A stretch of DNA of 64,000 nt from Bimuria novae-zelandiae CBS 107.79 (GCA_010015655.1 ML976670.1:102728-166727), one strand, 5' to 3'; shown: positions 32,889 through 46,743, counted from the first letter of the stretch. Numbers and translations are program-made. Notes: generated by a model not told the origin, from the letters alone.

Positions 32889-33338
32889 TGTTACGACTAT
32901 AAGGACCAAAAGAAGGAAGCCAGGTAATTACGCCAAGGAAGTAATTGTTAACGGGACGACAGAAATAACAAAACATAAAGAGGCGCGGGGCAGCTTATGT
33001 CAGCAGTTACGTAATAAAGTCCCGCATAAAAGGAAGTCCTATGGGACTACCAGAGTCCCTGGGACTACGGAGTCTTGGCGGGACTACAAGGAGGAAATAG
33101 ACTAGTATATAGTGTAACGGTTCTCCTATGTTGTTTCTCTCCTTATAGTTAACTCATATATCTTCTGTGCGAGTACGTTCTCCTATACAGACTAATAGTT
33201 ATCTTACTTTATTATAAGATTAGATTATCTAGCCACGCTAAGTGTCGCATTAACTTATACTACTAAATAATTTATAAAGCACTATAATACCTTACTGCCC
33301 TAACCTAGACTAGACTAAGGTGTAAGAGCCTTATAACA
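32889..33338 (+). repeat. 5' LTR of the Gypsy element
   Basis: 450 bp; begins TGTTACGACTATAAGG, ends CCTTATAACA. Confidence 0.93.
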
Positions 33339-36300
33339 CTTTAACTACCCTACGGTATAATGGCAGGACCTAGTTCGACCACCGCAGCTCCGGCACCTAA
33401 GGAAAAGACCCTAGGAGAGATAGTTATCGAATAAGTGGCTCAAATAGCCTAGTTACAGGAAATCATCAACCAGATGAGCGAGAAGATGAGCTAATAGGAA
33501 AATACAAAACATCAACTAAAGGTCCTAAAGCCTGAACCCTACTCCGGAAAGGGCAACCCAGGAACGTTCCTAACCTAGATAGAACTATTTATCCGCTACA
33601 ACCTAGGAAAGTTTAACACAGAATAAGACAAGATCCTAGTTACCTGCATAAACATGCAAGACAAGGTAGCTATATAGGCTAGACTAATAATTAATAACTT
33701 CCTTAAGAATAGCAAAGTAGAGAATTATAACTTAGACGCTACTAAGGACGCCTTTAAGGACTAAAAGTCCTTTTGCAAAGCCGTGAAAGGAATATTTAGC
33801 ACTATTAATAAGGGACATTAAGCCAAACTACGCCTCTAGCGCCTGTGCCAGGAAAAATCGATAGTACTCTATACGCTAGAGTTTAAACAGATTATGGCAG
33901 AACTTAATAGATAGGGGGAAGCCCCACTCATGATTGCCTACTATAATAGACTAAAAGAATCGGTTAAAGACGAATTGGTCCACTAAGGAAAAGCAGACGA
34001 CCTAGAAGAACTTATTAATAATGTAATTAAAGTAGATAATCGCCTATACAAACGCAAGCTTGAAAAGTAGCATGGTACTAGGCTACTTACTAGAAAAGAG
34101 AATCGATCCAGGCCCGCAAGAAGAGACCAGGACGGAGATATTATCATAACTAATAAAGCCTAATAGTACAAAAAGAAAAACGGCAAGGGAAAACAGCTAT
34201 ACAGACTAAAGAAAAGTTACTAGGGCAAGAACAGTATTTCGCAGGAAGAACAAGAATAGAGGTTTAAAAATAAAGCCTGCCTCCAATGTAGCAAATAAGG
34301 CTACTTCGCTAAAGACTGCGACGGTTAGGAAACCAAGGTTAATACGACTAATCTCCTACGAGTAGCTATAGCCACCCTTACGCTAGTAGAAGCCGACGAA
34401 GTGGATCTTACGCAGAAGATCCTAGAGCTAATAAAAGAGGAAGAGGAACGAAAGACCCCTCCTAAGTACTAGATCTTCTAAAGACTGGCCAACGACACCT
34501 ACTAGATGTGCAGCAGTGCGCTACATTAATTATCTTAGTATGAGGTAAAAGTAATCGTCCAAGGGGCACATGCATGGGACGCCTACTAGTTAGCGGAAAA
34601 ACTATAAGGGCGCCCAAAGCAATACCTACGCTAGATCACGATACAGGAACGACATGAATACGCTAAGTGGTGGTAATGCACGCGCAAAGGATGCCAACAA
34701 TACTCTAAGGCTAGAGTTAGGGCCTCCTATTTTCTAGGAGGTTTGGAATACTATAGGCTAAAGCAGAGCTAGTGCAGCGTGCCTAATAATTGCCACGAGT
34801 ACTTTCTAGCCTATTAGGCTAAGTACTATAAATAGAATAGTTAGTATTAATATTTTGACATTACTTGCGAGGTACATAGGCAATAAAAGTTTAAAATAGG
34901 CTAGTTCCCTTAAGGCTTAGACCCTTATAACACTAGCACGATAATAGGGAGCACGTAGCTAGGAAGAGACGTAGACTACTTATTAATTAGGTAAGAGTAA
35001 TGTAACCTATAGTGCTTCGCACACCTAAGCCTGCAGGAAGAAGTAGCTTCTTTAGACAGCTACCCAGGGCACAACGTATTAGCCCAGAACGAGTGCCTTA
35101 CTCTAAACTGCCCGCAACATGAGATACCGGGAGTATACGAATCTAATAAGATTAGAGAAACCTATGCACTATATTAATAGCAATATAAATAGCACTAAAT
35201 TAAGGAAGTCTTAAAGCTAGCACGACTTAAAGGTTAGATCTAAAAGGCAAAGGCCTTATGAGGGGTCTAAAACGAGTTCGAAGACTTAAAAAACTAAATT
35301 ATTATTAGGTAACAAGCCACACTAGTAATAGTGCAATTATTATAGCTTATTAAGTAGACACTTGTAGAGTTAAGAAGCGCTTAATTAAAAATATTATAGT
35401 GCATGGACATCGTGTTATAGCACTAATTAACCTAGGGGTAAACGCGTGTCTAATCGCCCCACGAGTAATTAAGAAATACAATATGCCATATCGTAATAAA
35501 AGGATACCGCTATAAATAGGACTCGCGGACGGGACCCAATCGCAAGAATACGGTAACAGTTAACTACGCCTTAAGACAGCGCCGGTATAAGTTAACATAG
35601 CAGGCCTAGAGAGCTAACATGTTTTTACTATCGCAGAGATAGGAGACATTAAAGCTATCGTAGGATACAAATAGCTAGAGCAACACAATTCACGAATAGA
35701 CTAAATTAAACAAATAATCCTTCCCTAAAGGCCACTAGCGATGGCTCAAGAGAGCCCTAGTAGAAGGGAAACTCCACGAAAACCTCAGGCAAGGAAGGAG
35801 AGCCAACTATCTAAGATATAAGAAATATTAGTATGCAAGATAGACAGGATCTTAAAGCAACACCTAGGACAGGTGCACTGTATATAGGTCTAGGAGACTA
35901 AGATAGTCCTAGATAACCCTAGTTTACTAGAAGAATACAAGGAATTCGCAGACCTATTTAAGGAATACGACAAAACTATCCTACCTAAACATAAGGAATA
36001 GGATTATAAGATACTATTAATAAAAGGAGCTAAGCTACGGCCAGAGCGCCTAAGGCCCCTTACATACAAATAAGAAAAAGAGTTAAAGGAGCTTATCTAG
36101 AAGAACCTGCGCTCTAAGAAATAGCGGCCTAGTTAAAGCCTTGCGGCCTTCCCTATACTCTTTATTCGCAAGAAGGACGGCAGGCTACGACTTTATATAA
36201 ATTATAGATAGCTAAACGCCGTGACGATTAAGAATCGCTACCTATTACTACTAATAACGGAGCTTATAGATAGACTCCGAGGAGCTAAATACTTCACGAA

Positions 36301-36840
36301 ATTTAATGTCCAGGATAGATTCTATAGAATTTAAATTACAAAAGGATACAAGTGGAAAACGGCTTTCCGCACGCGATACGGCCTTTTCAAGTACATAGTT
36401 ATGCCTATAAGGCTGACCAACGCACTAGCAACCTTCTAGGAGTTAATAAATTAAGTACTACATAAATACTTAGATATATTTTACACGGCGTATCTTAACG
36501 ACATCCTGATATATTTACATGGGACCCTGGAAGAACACAAGGAGCATGTGCGGAAAGTACTATAAAAGTTACAAGAGCATTAATTGCTCCTACACCCTAA
36601 GAAATACGAGTTTCATGTCACTAAGACAGAATATTTGGGGTTTATAATATCCCGAGAAGGTGTTAAAATAGACCCGAAGAAGATCGCGATAATAGAAGAA
36701 TAGCTACTACTAGAATTAGTAAAGAATATCTAATCCTTCTTAGGCTTTACCAACTTCTATCGCAAATTCATCAGGAACTACTTAAAGGTCACCGCTCCAC
36801 TAACAGAACTTACGAAGACAGGGAAATGGCGTCCTCTGCA

Positions 36841-36862
36841 GTAGTAGTAGTAGTAGTAGTAT
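36841..36862. repeat. TAG trinucleotide repeat, LINE 3' tail
   Basis: About seven consecutive TAG units between the target duplication and the LINE body; read as CTA units at the LINE 3' end. Confidence 0.85.
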
Positions 36863-39800
36863 TGGTTTTACGTCCTATGTAACCTCCTAAGGGGTATGTA
36901 GACGTGCCCTGCACTTAGTAAGGGCCGCTTATGCTAGTGCTATCGCTACTATAGGAGCGGCCTCTCTTGCTGCTATCCCTCTCTAGATAAGGGCGACTTA
37001 GCTATTTAATCTAGCCTTTATGTAATAATAGTAGGAAATAGGGTGGCCTTTTAGCTACCCCTAGTCCTGTACAGAAGCATGCCAAGACTTATTAGAGGTA
37101 AGGAAAGATATATACACGCATATAGGTATACAAAAGAGAAAGCTTAGTCTTATATAGTAAATACCTTAGTAAGTTATAAGTAGGTAGCGTATCTATTTTA
37201 CCTAAAGTAAGGGTTTACGTCCACTTACCTATAATATAGTTAGTTAGTTATTTACTAACGTGTGCTATTACTAATACTAAGTGTAAAAAGGGTTACGTAT
37301 TCTTCTAGGCTTAGCGTCCTAAGGTACTGTATTCCTTCTCTAGTGTCTGTTAGGGGATATATTAGGCGTTATAGCTAATAGTTAAAGCGTTGCACTGTCC
37401 GTGGGTAGTGTATAATATAGTCTAGGGCTAGGTCTACTCCGTAGGTGCACGTAAGGGTCTCCTTATTATATTTAAACTTCCTATAGTACTAGGCGTAGTT
37501 GCCGTGTCTTGTCCTTATGGATAGGAGCTTAGCCAGGGCGGGGCGTGTAAGCTCTAGCTCCGGCAGTTACCTAGAGGGGGTGTATACTAGGCCCTACTAG
37601 TTATACTATATAGAGAGATTTAGTATGCATGTGCGCTACCACTCTTATTATATAGCGCGTACGTATACACGCGTATTAGATTATAGACCTAATATTGTAG
37701 GGTTAGCTGCCTTCCCTATAGGTAGGCGTGGGTCCTTAGCTACCTTATCTGCTAGCTAATTAGCTAGCTTATTGCCCTTAATACCTATGTAGCCTAGTAA
37801 CTATTAGATTTAAATATCCTAGGTGTCTATAGCTTCCTAGTAGCGTATAAAGGCCTACTAGAATAACAGCGCGGGGTCTTCCCTAATGCCCTAGATAACT
37901 AATGTGCTGTCTATATATATCTAGATCTGGCTTAGGCGGTGCGCCTAAGTCTATAGCACGTGTTAAAGATCTCTCTAGGCCCCTATTACTTTTGCGTCGA
38001 AGACGTGGGCCCGCGTGTTAAGGGAGCCTTTACCTGTGTATAGTAGACTCTAGCCCTGGTACATAGCGTATCTATAGGTTACGTGGCGCTCGCCGTTTTC
38101 TGTGCGCTGTTCCAAGCCGTCTAAGAACACTATAATTATCTTAGTAGGCAGGCTTGTCTACTATTATTTAAATTCTTTAGTAGCGAGCTTTTTAGGCTTA
38201 TTATTTATAGGGTCTATTCGGCACTAGTTAGAATAGTGTAGTTATAGTAGTATAGGGCGGGGTACTAGTGCGAATAGCTATATAAGTAATTAAACTTTTA
38301 TATATAGGCACTGCGGGCGTCTAGCGCCTCTTCCTTTATATACTATAATTAGTCGCGTGCGCGCTGTAAGCGGGTAACCTTTATTAACGTAGTATAGGCG
38401 CATAGCGAACTTCGCCTTACACTCTTTAAGCGCTATAGCTACTAAGGGAATACCTACGTCTCTATATAGCGTGGCAGTAGGCGTGGTGCGATAGGTAGGG
38501 ACGACGCCTCTAATCGCTATCGTAAGGGCCTTTTCTAGGGCGGCGATATGCCACCTGAGTTATATGCTAACCTTTTGGTTCTGCGTAGCTTTTATAATCT
38601 TAGGGGGCTTCGTGCGCCCTCTATACTAGGTCTTGTTTTTATATAGTAGGCGTAGCAGTACGCACGAGATGACTACTTTACGTAGTAAGCTGGCTAGTAG
38701 GCCGTGCTAGATCCTGGTAAGGCTACGAATGTGCTATGCAACTACGCGTCCTTTAGCTACGCAGGTAATAATATGTATTTTAAAATTAAACTTTTTATTA
38801 AAGTAAATACCTAGCTAGCGTAGCGCCTTGTCTAGTAGTATAGGTTAGAGGATAAGCTAATTATTAATCTAGATAGGTGGCGAATAGTTACTTTTCTGCT
38901 TAGTTAGGTGTATTATTTTAAGTTTTTTTAGGGTAAATACCACGTGATTAGCGTCTCCCTAGGAATTTATAGCGCCTATGTCTTCTACTAGTATTTCTAC
39001 GTTCTGGTTTAGGGAGTAGGATCGCTTATAGAGGCAGATATTATCTGCGTACCTAAAGCGCCTAGTAGGGTCTTGCTAAAGTAGCTCTGCCAGATAAAGT
39101 GTGTATAGCACTAGTAATAGTGGTGAGCCCTACAGCGTCCCGCACTATACTAGGTAGGGCGCTATGGTGGCTTCTTCTAATCGCACTTAGACGCGGCGGT
39201 CCTAGAGGAAGTTTTTTATAATTAGGAGGGCGCTGTTATACTATCCTTAGGCCTTTATTCTATGTAAAAGTTAATTTTTAAGAAGTGCGTTAAAGGCGCC
39301 TTAGACGTCTATAGTGACTATAGTAACGTGCTGGCCGTTAGAGAAGGCGTCCTCTACGTTATATATAAAGGCGGCTACTAGGTCTATGGCTAATCTCTTA
39401 GGGAGAGCCCCCCCGTGTTAGGGGCTTAGTATGCCGTGTGCCATGGTAGTGCTGGTAAATCTCCTTACTAAGATTCTCTCTAGGCCCTTGCTAAGGCAGG
39501 ATAGCAGGGCGATAGGTCTTTATAATTTAGGGGAGAATTTGTCCTTTTTACCTATCTTAGGTATTATAACGACCTCTGCGACCCTCCACGCGTGGGGGAA
39601 GTAGCTAAGGGCTAGACAGCGCTAGTATAGGCTAGTAAGATATGTCTAGATATAGTGCTAGCATGCGGTAAGCATGTAGATAATAATCCTATTTATACTA
39701 GGTAAAGTGCTTAAGACTTCTATTATATTACGCTTAACCTCTTTAGGGGAAAGGTATAGGTCCTAGGAGAGGGCGTAATAGCCCTGTAATCTTTAGATAT

Positions 39801-42800
39801 TAGGTTCTAGAGTCTTTAGTAGGTTATCGCTACTATTAAAATAGTAAAGTATTACTTATCTAAGCGTCTCCGCTTTCTCCTGCGGGTTAGTAATATAGCG
39901 CCCCTTATATGCTAGCGGCGGGTTTAGTCTTATTAGCTCTAGCTTGTGCTAGCCTATAATTTAAAAGAGGTTAGAGTCCTCCTTTACGCTATCGATAGTA
40001 TGTTGCTAGTATTATCTCTTAGCCTTTCTTACTATGGTCAGGAAGCTGCGAGTCTCTAGGGTCTAGGTGCCTATATAGCCCCGTCTAAACTTAAGGTGCA
40101 GGCGCCTGGCGTTAGCGTACTTATTTATCTACTAAGGTGCCGCCTTTTTACTATCCCTCTTTAGGTAGCTGGTTTTGCGTAGAGTATCTTAGAGTAATAA
40201 GGTTAGCGCTGCGGCGCACTCTTCTACCTAGCGTAGGTTAGAGGCCACTACTATTAAGGGTAGCTATAGCATATCTATTATAACTAGCTAGGTAAAGGGA
40301 AGAAGCTTTTTTTTAAGAAGCCTAAGGTAATATTATTCGTGGCTTAGTATGCCTCTGCCTAGTAGTGTTATAACTAAGGTAGCGTAATTAGAGCTATAGT
40401 GCAGGTTGTCGCGCACCTCCATTTTAGTAAAGACGATATTAGAGAAGCTAAGGTCTAGAACGTGGCTAGCTCTATAGGTGGCTCTACTAGGTTCTCTAAT
40501 ATAGTCTATGCTATTATCTATGGCCTAGCGCGCAAGCTTGGCGCCGCCTTATAAGGTAATAATACTAGGCTTAAATATATCGTGCTTAGTGTTAAAGTCT
40601 TCCCCTACTAGGCATCTTGCTGGGGGGGTAAGGCCTGTAACATACTCTAGGACTAGTATGGTCTAAGGCTGCCTATAGATGTTGAGGATAGAAACCCTGT
40701 TAACCTGAATCTATTGTCTGTCCCTGTCCTACAGGGGCGCTATAGTCGTAATATAGAGCTGTGCGCCTTTTAGCGTGTAGATAAGGACTCTAGGTCTTTA
40801 TATCTCCCTATGCTAGGGGTCGTCCTAGCTATTAATAGGTAGATATAACTAGTAGCTTGGGTAGTTTAAGGTGCAAGTGCTAGGCCACGTGGCTAGCTCT
40901 TATATGCATACTATGTTAATACCTTCTTAAAAAGCGAGCTCTAGGGCCGTAATATAGCTAGGCAAGCTTCGCCTTACATTTATCTAGCTAACCTGTATAT
41001 TACGCTCCCTAAGGGGAGTCCTTTGTCTCTATAAAAGTGTGCTTAATATAAGAGATTATTCTTATCGCTTATACCTATGTCTCTCTCTAATAAGGATAAA
41101 GCTATATAATTTTAAGGTGGCGCAACGCTACGCGCCGACATTACTACTAGATTTAGGTTCCTAGGGATATAAGTAAAACGTTATAGGCGGGTAGAGGGCC
41201 TTATTAACGCCTCTAGTCCTAGGTTGCGTTACTTATTAGCGTTTACTAGCGTTGTTACTACGCCTGCTAGATATAAGCTAGAGGCAGCAAGGGCACTATA
41301 TAGGCCATTATAGAGCTCTAGTAAGCTGTCCTGGGCTGCTACGGTTGCTACCTCTATTTTAGTACCTAGGGGCGGGCGATTAGTATGCTTATAGGCCTAA
41401 TAATTAGCGCGGTGGTATGTGCCTATTTCCCTCCTCGTTAGCCTAATTACCTGCTTGTTAACTCGGCGAGGCGCTACCAGGCAGTTAATATGCCCTACCT
41501 AATATAGCCTAAGATAATTAGTGTACTACACTAGATAGGTGCATCCTAAGCCTAGGGGGCCTGTATAGTCCTCTTGTTTCTTACCATAGTTATTACAGCG
41601 GGGGAGGCGCACGCATTTCAGTAGGTTATAGTAGCCCTAGTAGCCTAGGTTATATTATTATATAGCTAGGGTCTTAGTAATCTCCCTTAAGGCGCTACTA
41701 TTACCTAGGAGCCTAAATTATCGCACTTTCTTTATAAAGGAGATAATCTAGGTAATAGTTCCGTCTTTATTAGCGCCATGCCTTAACTATCTATAGTTAG
41801 TAGGTAGTAAGCCTGTCTATATAGTTACCTTATCCTCTATTATATCGTGTGTAACTGGCACCTTTAGGCCTAGCAAGAATTAGTACGCGCTAGGGACGTT
41901 AGGTATAGCATAGTTAAACTATTTCTATAGTAGCTTAGCTATGCTACCTCTTATAGCGCTTATTATTAAATCTTTCTTTTCCTATTCTATAAGGCTGTCT
42001 CTTATCTTATTATTAGCGGGGGTGACGGCCCATCCTGTCCTAGTCTTTAAGGCGCTAGGTATGGCGCTAAGGTTAAGGCCTAGCGTGTTGTAAATGGCCT
42101 TTCTAATTACATATAGTAAGCTCTGTAAGAGCCGCTCCGGCGCAGGCACTATAATAAGGATTTTAAGATTCTTAGTATTGCTTTAACTATAGCAAGTGTG
42201 TTTATTAGTAGTGGCCCTAGTGCTGCTCTAGTTACTACTAAAGGTAGTATACCCTGTGCTTAAGGGGTTCGCGCTAGTAGCTACGTTTGCCTATATTCTT
42301 AGCCTTATAGCCCTGCTATAGTTATGGCTACTATTACTAGCACTAGTACTAGCGTTAGTATTAATACTCTTAGTGTGGTCTATGCGCAAGAGGCTTGGCG
42401 CTAAAATAGAGTTTTTTAGGGCCTATATAACGCGCTAGTAGAGGGCGTTAGCGACTGCTTGCTCTTTAGGGAGCTTATAGGTATTAAGGTAGCTATTTAT
42501 AGCCTGTGCTAGGGTGTAGATTATGGCCTCCTAGGTGGCGGTAGCTTGTTTGGCGGCCGTGATGTGGGTTATTAGGGCTTTAGTTACTATAGTAGTAGCT
42601 AGCGCGTTTCTGGTCTACACTTCTCTACCTAGGTTAAGACGTAGTATCGCTGCTACATGCTACTGTGGCTGTCTCCTTAAGGGGTGGCTTATATTAAGGT
42701 GTCTTACTAACTCTAGGTTAGCGGGGCAGGTTGCTATAGAGGCTTTTAGGGGGAGTCTCGCAGGCGTCTCTATGCTATTATTTACTAGCTATAGGCACTA

Positions 42801-42909
42801 CAGGGGCAAAGGATGGCGTAGAGATAGGTTTTAGGTAATTTTAAAATTAAATCTAATAAAAAATATACAGATTTTAACAGGTTCTTAGAATTTAGAAGTT
42901 GGTAAAGGT
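36842..42909 (-). mobile_element. LINE (non-LTR retrotransposon) nested in the Gypsy pol gene
   Basis: A 17-bp target duplication, AATGGCGTCCTCTGCAG, lies at 36825-36841 and 42910-42926. The left end is a (TAG)n run, i.e. (CTA)n at the 3' end of the minus strand, in place of poly-A. Minus-strand remnants in order: ORF1 with Cys/His-rich gag-like end near 41590; endonuclease motif GEDFNTKHD near 40590 (APE type); reverse transcriptase with RYADN at 39040-39054 (YADD box altered); RNase H-like region around 37900-38100. This order matches the Tad1/I-type fungal LINEs. Length 6068 bp. All frames are broken by RIP-type stops. Confidence 0.88.
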
Positions 42910-45587
42910 AATGGCGTCCTCTGCAGGAAATAGAGAAGGAAGCTTTTAAATAACTAAAACGCCTATTCCTAACGGCACCCCTACTACAGATGTACGACCC
43001 GGAGCGACAACACCGTATCTACACAAACGCATCGGACTATGCGTTGGGGGCCGTACTACTACAAGAATGCGATAACCAAAAGTAGAGACCCGTCTTCTAT
43101 TATGCAAGAAAGCTCTTAGGAGCGGAGCTTAACTACGAAATCCACGATAAGGAATTACTCGCTATTATTAACTACTTTAAATAATAGGAAGCACAGCTTA
43201 AGGGAGCTAAGCATTAGATAGAGGTATTTTTTAATTACCTTAATCTAACCTGCTTCACAACGACTAAGAAGCTTAATTAGCGATAGGCTAGATAGTCTAA
43301 ATAAATAGCGGAATTTAAATTCCGCATTACGCATCTGCTAGGAAACGTAAACGCTATAGTAAATGCACTTAGTAGACAGTTAGACCTTATAGAAGAAGAT
43401 AATAGTAGTAACTATATTGTAATCTTAACCTACGCGAAGGACGGAACCTTTCGCTATAATAAGACATAGCTCGCGCTAGCACTAGAAGTACAGCGCGCGG
43501 ATCTCGCCTATCACGGGCCAGTCGTGGATAGGATATAGGATTACGATAGGCTCACGAACGAGGATTGTTAAGCGTATAACCTTTACTAAGCTACAAAATT
43601 AACGGCACGGGACTATTAAAACTATATCTAGATTAGCGAGCAGATAGCTCTGCTGCTAATTAAAAAGCTACACGAAGACAAGAATTAGGGGCACCTAGGG
43701 ATCGCTAAAACGACGCGTTAAATCACGAACGAATATGCTATCCCTAGGCTACGCTAGGCGGTATAGAAGGTTTTAGGCAACTATTTAGCCTACTATAAGA
43801 ATAAGCCTAAGAGACATAAGCCCTACGGCCTCTTATAGCCACTATAGCCACCCCTAAGACTATGGTCCAGCGTGACCATGGACTTTATCGTAAAACTACT
43901 AGCCTTACTAGCACCAGGGAACAAGGATCCTTACAACTTAATCCTAGTTATAATCTATTAACTTACTAAGGAGTCGAGGTTTGTGCTAATTAGGGAAGCT
44001 ATATCAGCAAAAGAACTAGCCTATGTAGTAGAACGAGAACTAATATTACAGGTTAGACGACCTAACAAGTTTATTATAGATAGGGCTAAGATATTTATAT
44101 TATCGTACTGGACCACGTTTATAGCTAAATTAGGGATTAAGCACAAGCTCACGACGAGCTTTTATCTTAAAATAAATAGCTAAACTAAGTAAATAAATTA
44201 AACGTTAGAATAATATCTCTAGATGTATGTAAATAAGCTTTAAGACAACTAGGTTAAGCTATTACTAACAGCCTAGCTGGCATACAATAGTGCAAGATTG
44301 GCGACTACAGGGTACTCGCCATATTATGCCAACCATGGATGTGAGCCGACGACTCACCGGGATCCATTAAACATCTAGAGTATTGCGAAGAACGTAGCTA
44401 ACAAAGCCAAACTTATGCAGGACCTGTATAGGACACTGCACGAGAACATCGCGCGGCGTAATAAATAAATAGCGCAACAGGCAAATAAAAAAAGGATTAT
44501 AAGACTAACCTTTAAGGAGAGGGATAGAGTCCTCCTCTTGCGAAAAAATCTTAAGATAATAAGACTAAGTAAAAAACTAAATAACCTTTAAAAAGGACTA
44601 TTCGAAATTTAAGAGGTCAAAGGACTAGTTAATTTTAAACTATAGTTATCTATAGATACACGAATCCACCCAGTCTTCCACAAGTTATTATTAAAACCAG
44701 CACCACCAAATGCCGAACTAGAAACACAACTCGAACTCGAGGATAAGGAGTACGAGGTCGAAGCTATTAGGAACCTACAAGAAATTGGGCGTTAGTACAA
44801 GTATCTAGTGAAGTGGGAAGGATGGCCAGAGGACTATAATATATAGGAACTAGTACAAAACCTTACGAACTGTAGGACAGCGCTAGAGAAGTTCTACGAG
44901 GAATATCTAGAGGCGCCGCGACTAGATTAGCAAGGAACTTAGAAAGGTTAAAGGACGCGGAAGGGTTAAAAGAAATAAATAAGTTAGCCTGTAACTAGCC
45001 TAAGTTAGCCCCTAGAGGTACGTGTAGTAATAGTTCGCGAATGCTAGCTATACCTTTTAGATCCTCCTCTAGCTACTCTAACGCCTTAATTGCATTAGCT
45101 ATACGTAGGTTATGTTAAGCATACTTACGCTCTTTCTCCTCTACCTCTACTAATTTACGCTCTAAGCGAGCAGCTAGCTTCTTTATATAAAGAAGCTTAA
45201 GGCGCTTTTCGCGCTTCTCCTTTTAAACGCGCTCCCAATCCTTCTCGGGAATCTATAGACTATATTCGGCATGGGCTGCGAGACAGCCCGCACAATACCT
45301 AGAGGTAGCGTTAATAAAACACTGTAACTTCTTCTTCTAATAACGCTTATAACTAGACGCTATCTCTAGGCCTTAAGCTTCTACCTTTTACGCACGGGCA
45401 CGACGGGTTGCAAGGGACAAATAGGGGGTTCTTAGCATAGTTAGTGAGGCGAGGGGAATTAAGGAGAGGCTACGGCCTGCCTTAAGACGCGGGGGAGACG
45501 CACCTTTATAATAATTAGCACCTACGCGCTAACAGCATAGCATAGTAAAATAAGGTGTTAGGACAACAACCTTAAAAGGGAGGATAG

Positions 45588-46037
45588 TGTTACGACTACA
45601 AGGACTAAAAGAAGGAAGCTAGGTAATTACGCTAAGAAAGTAATTATTAATAGGATAATAAAAATAACGAAACACAAAGAGGCGTGGGGCAGCTTATGTT
45701 AGCAGTCACGTGATAAAGTCCCGCATAAAAGGAAGTTCTATAGGACTACTAGAGTCCCTGGGACTACGGAGTCTTGGCGGGACTACAAGGAGGAAATAGA
45801 CTGGTATATAGTGTAACGATTCTCCTATATTGTTTCTCTCCTCGTAGTTAACTTACATATCTTCTGTGCGAGTACGTTCTCCTATATAGACTAATAGTTA
45901 TCTTACTTTATTATAAGATTAGATTATTTAGCCACGCTAAGTGTCGCATTAACTTATACTACTAAATAATCCGTAAAGCACCACGATACCTTACCGCCCT
46001 AACCTGGACCGGACTAAGGTGTGAGAGCCTCATAACA
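45588..46037 (+). repeat. 3' LTR of the Gypsy element
   Basis: 450 bp; begins TGTTACGACTACAAGG, ends CCTCATAACA. Followed by CATAT. Confidence 0.93.
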
Positions 46038-46042
46038 CATAT

Positions 46043-46352
46043 ACTTAAAATTTAAATAATAAAAGTAGTAGTAACTTTTATACTCTTTATTATAAAATAT
46101 ATAGCATGCTAGCCTCTAAGGGATTCATAAGAATATTAAGGTTAATTCTATTATTTTTAACTATAGTAAAGATTTTTCTTATATCTCTATAATCTTTGTA
46201 TAGACCCTTAGTAAGCCACTACTATAGGAAGAGCAGTATTATATAATAAAACCTTTTTATATTACTATAAGTTAATAGATTTTATTTTAAAACTAGTAAA
46301 TTATTTAGTAGGTAGTTAGGCTTTTACTACTAAGTAAATAATTATTAAAATA
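46043..46352. other. AT-rich mutated DNA
   Basis: No gene or repeat recognised; AT-rich with many TA steps. Presumed remainder of the host TIR element. Confidence 0.5.
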
Positions 46353-46357
46353 GCTAA

Positions 46358-46743
46358 TGTATCGGCGCAGGTCACTTAAAGGATCGATGTTGGCGTATCT
46401 CCTAGCAGAGGCATATGGGAGTGCGTATATAAGAATAGAGCCTTGAATGAATTAAGTGCCTATAGGCCTGGTACGAAAGGATATAGAAAAGGTACTAAAC
46501 TACAAAGGCCCTAAGCTTCTCTAAATACACCTCTTCCCAGATGGCTAGCTAGCACATATCTGCCATAGGTTGACCGTCGGTCTGATGGATCCGAAATAGG
46601 TCCGAATCGGATCCGTAGTTCCCCATCGGTCTGATAGATCCGAAATTGGTCCGATACGGATGAGTGTCGGTTTTCGGATGATCTCGAATCCTGTCTTGAC
46701 TGGCCAAGGGTTCTCGTGTCGACGAGCGATTGTTCCTGTTACA
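46358..46743. repeat. Solo LTR of an otherwise unseen retrotransposon
   Basis: 386 bp, TGTATCGGCG at one end and CCTGTTACA at the other, flanked by GCTAA at 46353-46357 and 46744-46748. GC is normal, unlike its surroundings. It contains two near-identical units of about 28 bp (CGGTCTGATGGATCCGAAAT and CGGTCTGATAGATCCGAAAT at about 46577 and 46628). Unrelated by eye to the other LTRs in the window. Confidence 0.85.

Larger units (their letters stand above)
33360..44960 (+). pseudogene. Gypsy gag-pol remnant with C-terminal chromodomain
   Basis: ATG 33360 begins MAGPSSTTAAPAPKEKTLGE (gag). A CCHC knuckle at 34278-34319 reads CLQCSK-stop-GYFAKDC, with the His changed to Tyr, a C-to-T effect. 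A protease-like segment is near 35415-35640 (IAPRVIKKYNMPY, GLADGTQ). Reverse transcriptase is about 36150-36700 ([26 protein letters not shown] in place of YLDDILIY). RNase H is after the LINE at 42930-43300 ([37 protein letters not shown]). The integrase region is 43600-44560, and the chromodomain 44745-44900 (YEVEAI, YLVKWEGWPEDYN). The chromodomain is the part that, in chromoviruses, directs integration to heterochromatin. Dozens of in-frame stops. Confidence 0.88.
32889..46037 (+). mobile_element. Gypsy-type chromovirus LTR retrotransposon with a nested LINE
   Basis: 450-bp LTRs at 32889-33338 and 45588-46037 (TGTTACGACTA...), target duplication CATAT at 32884-32888 and 46038-46042, and a purine tract (AAAAGGGAGGATAG) before the 3' LTR. 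The interior, about 12.2 kb including a 6.07-kb LINE insertion, reads gag, protease, reverse transcriptase, RNase H, integrase and a chromodomain on the plus strand. The two LTRs differ by scattered transitions. Without the LINE and its duplication the element is about 7.1 kb, a normal size for fungal Gypsy elements. Confidence 0.95.

Noticed and set aside
36841..36862. TAG repeat considered as an ordinary microsatellite
   Set aside because: Its position directly at the junction of the LINE and the 17-bp target duplication explains it as the element tail.
42535..42834. Open frame of 99 codons on the plus strand with hydrophobic stretches
   Set aside because: It lies antisense within the 5' part of the LINE and has no independent support; a shadow of the LINE ORF1 region.
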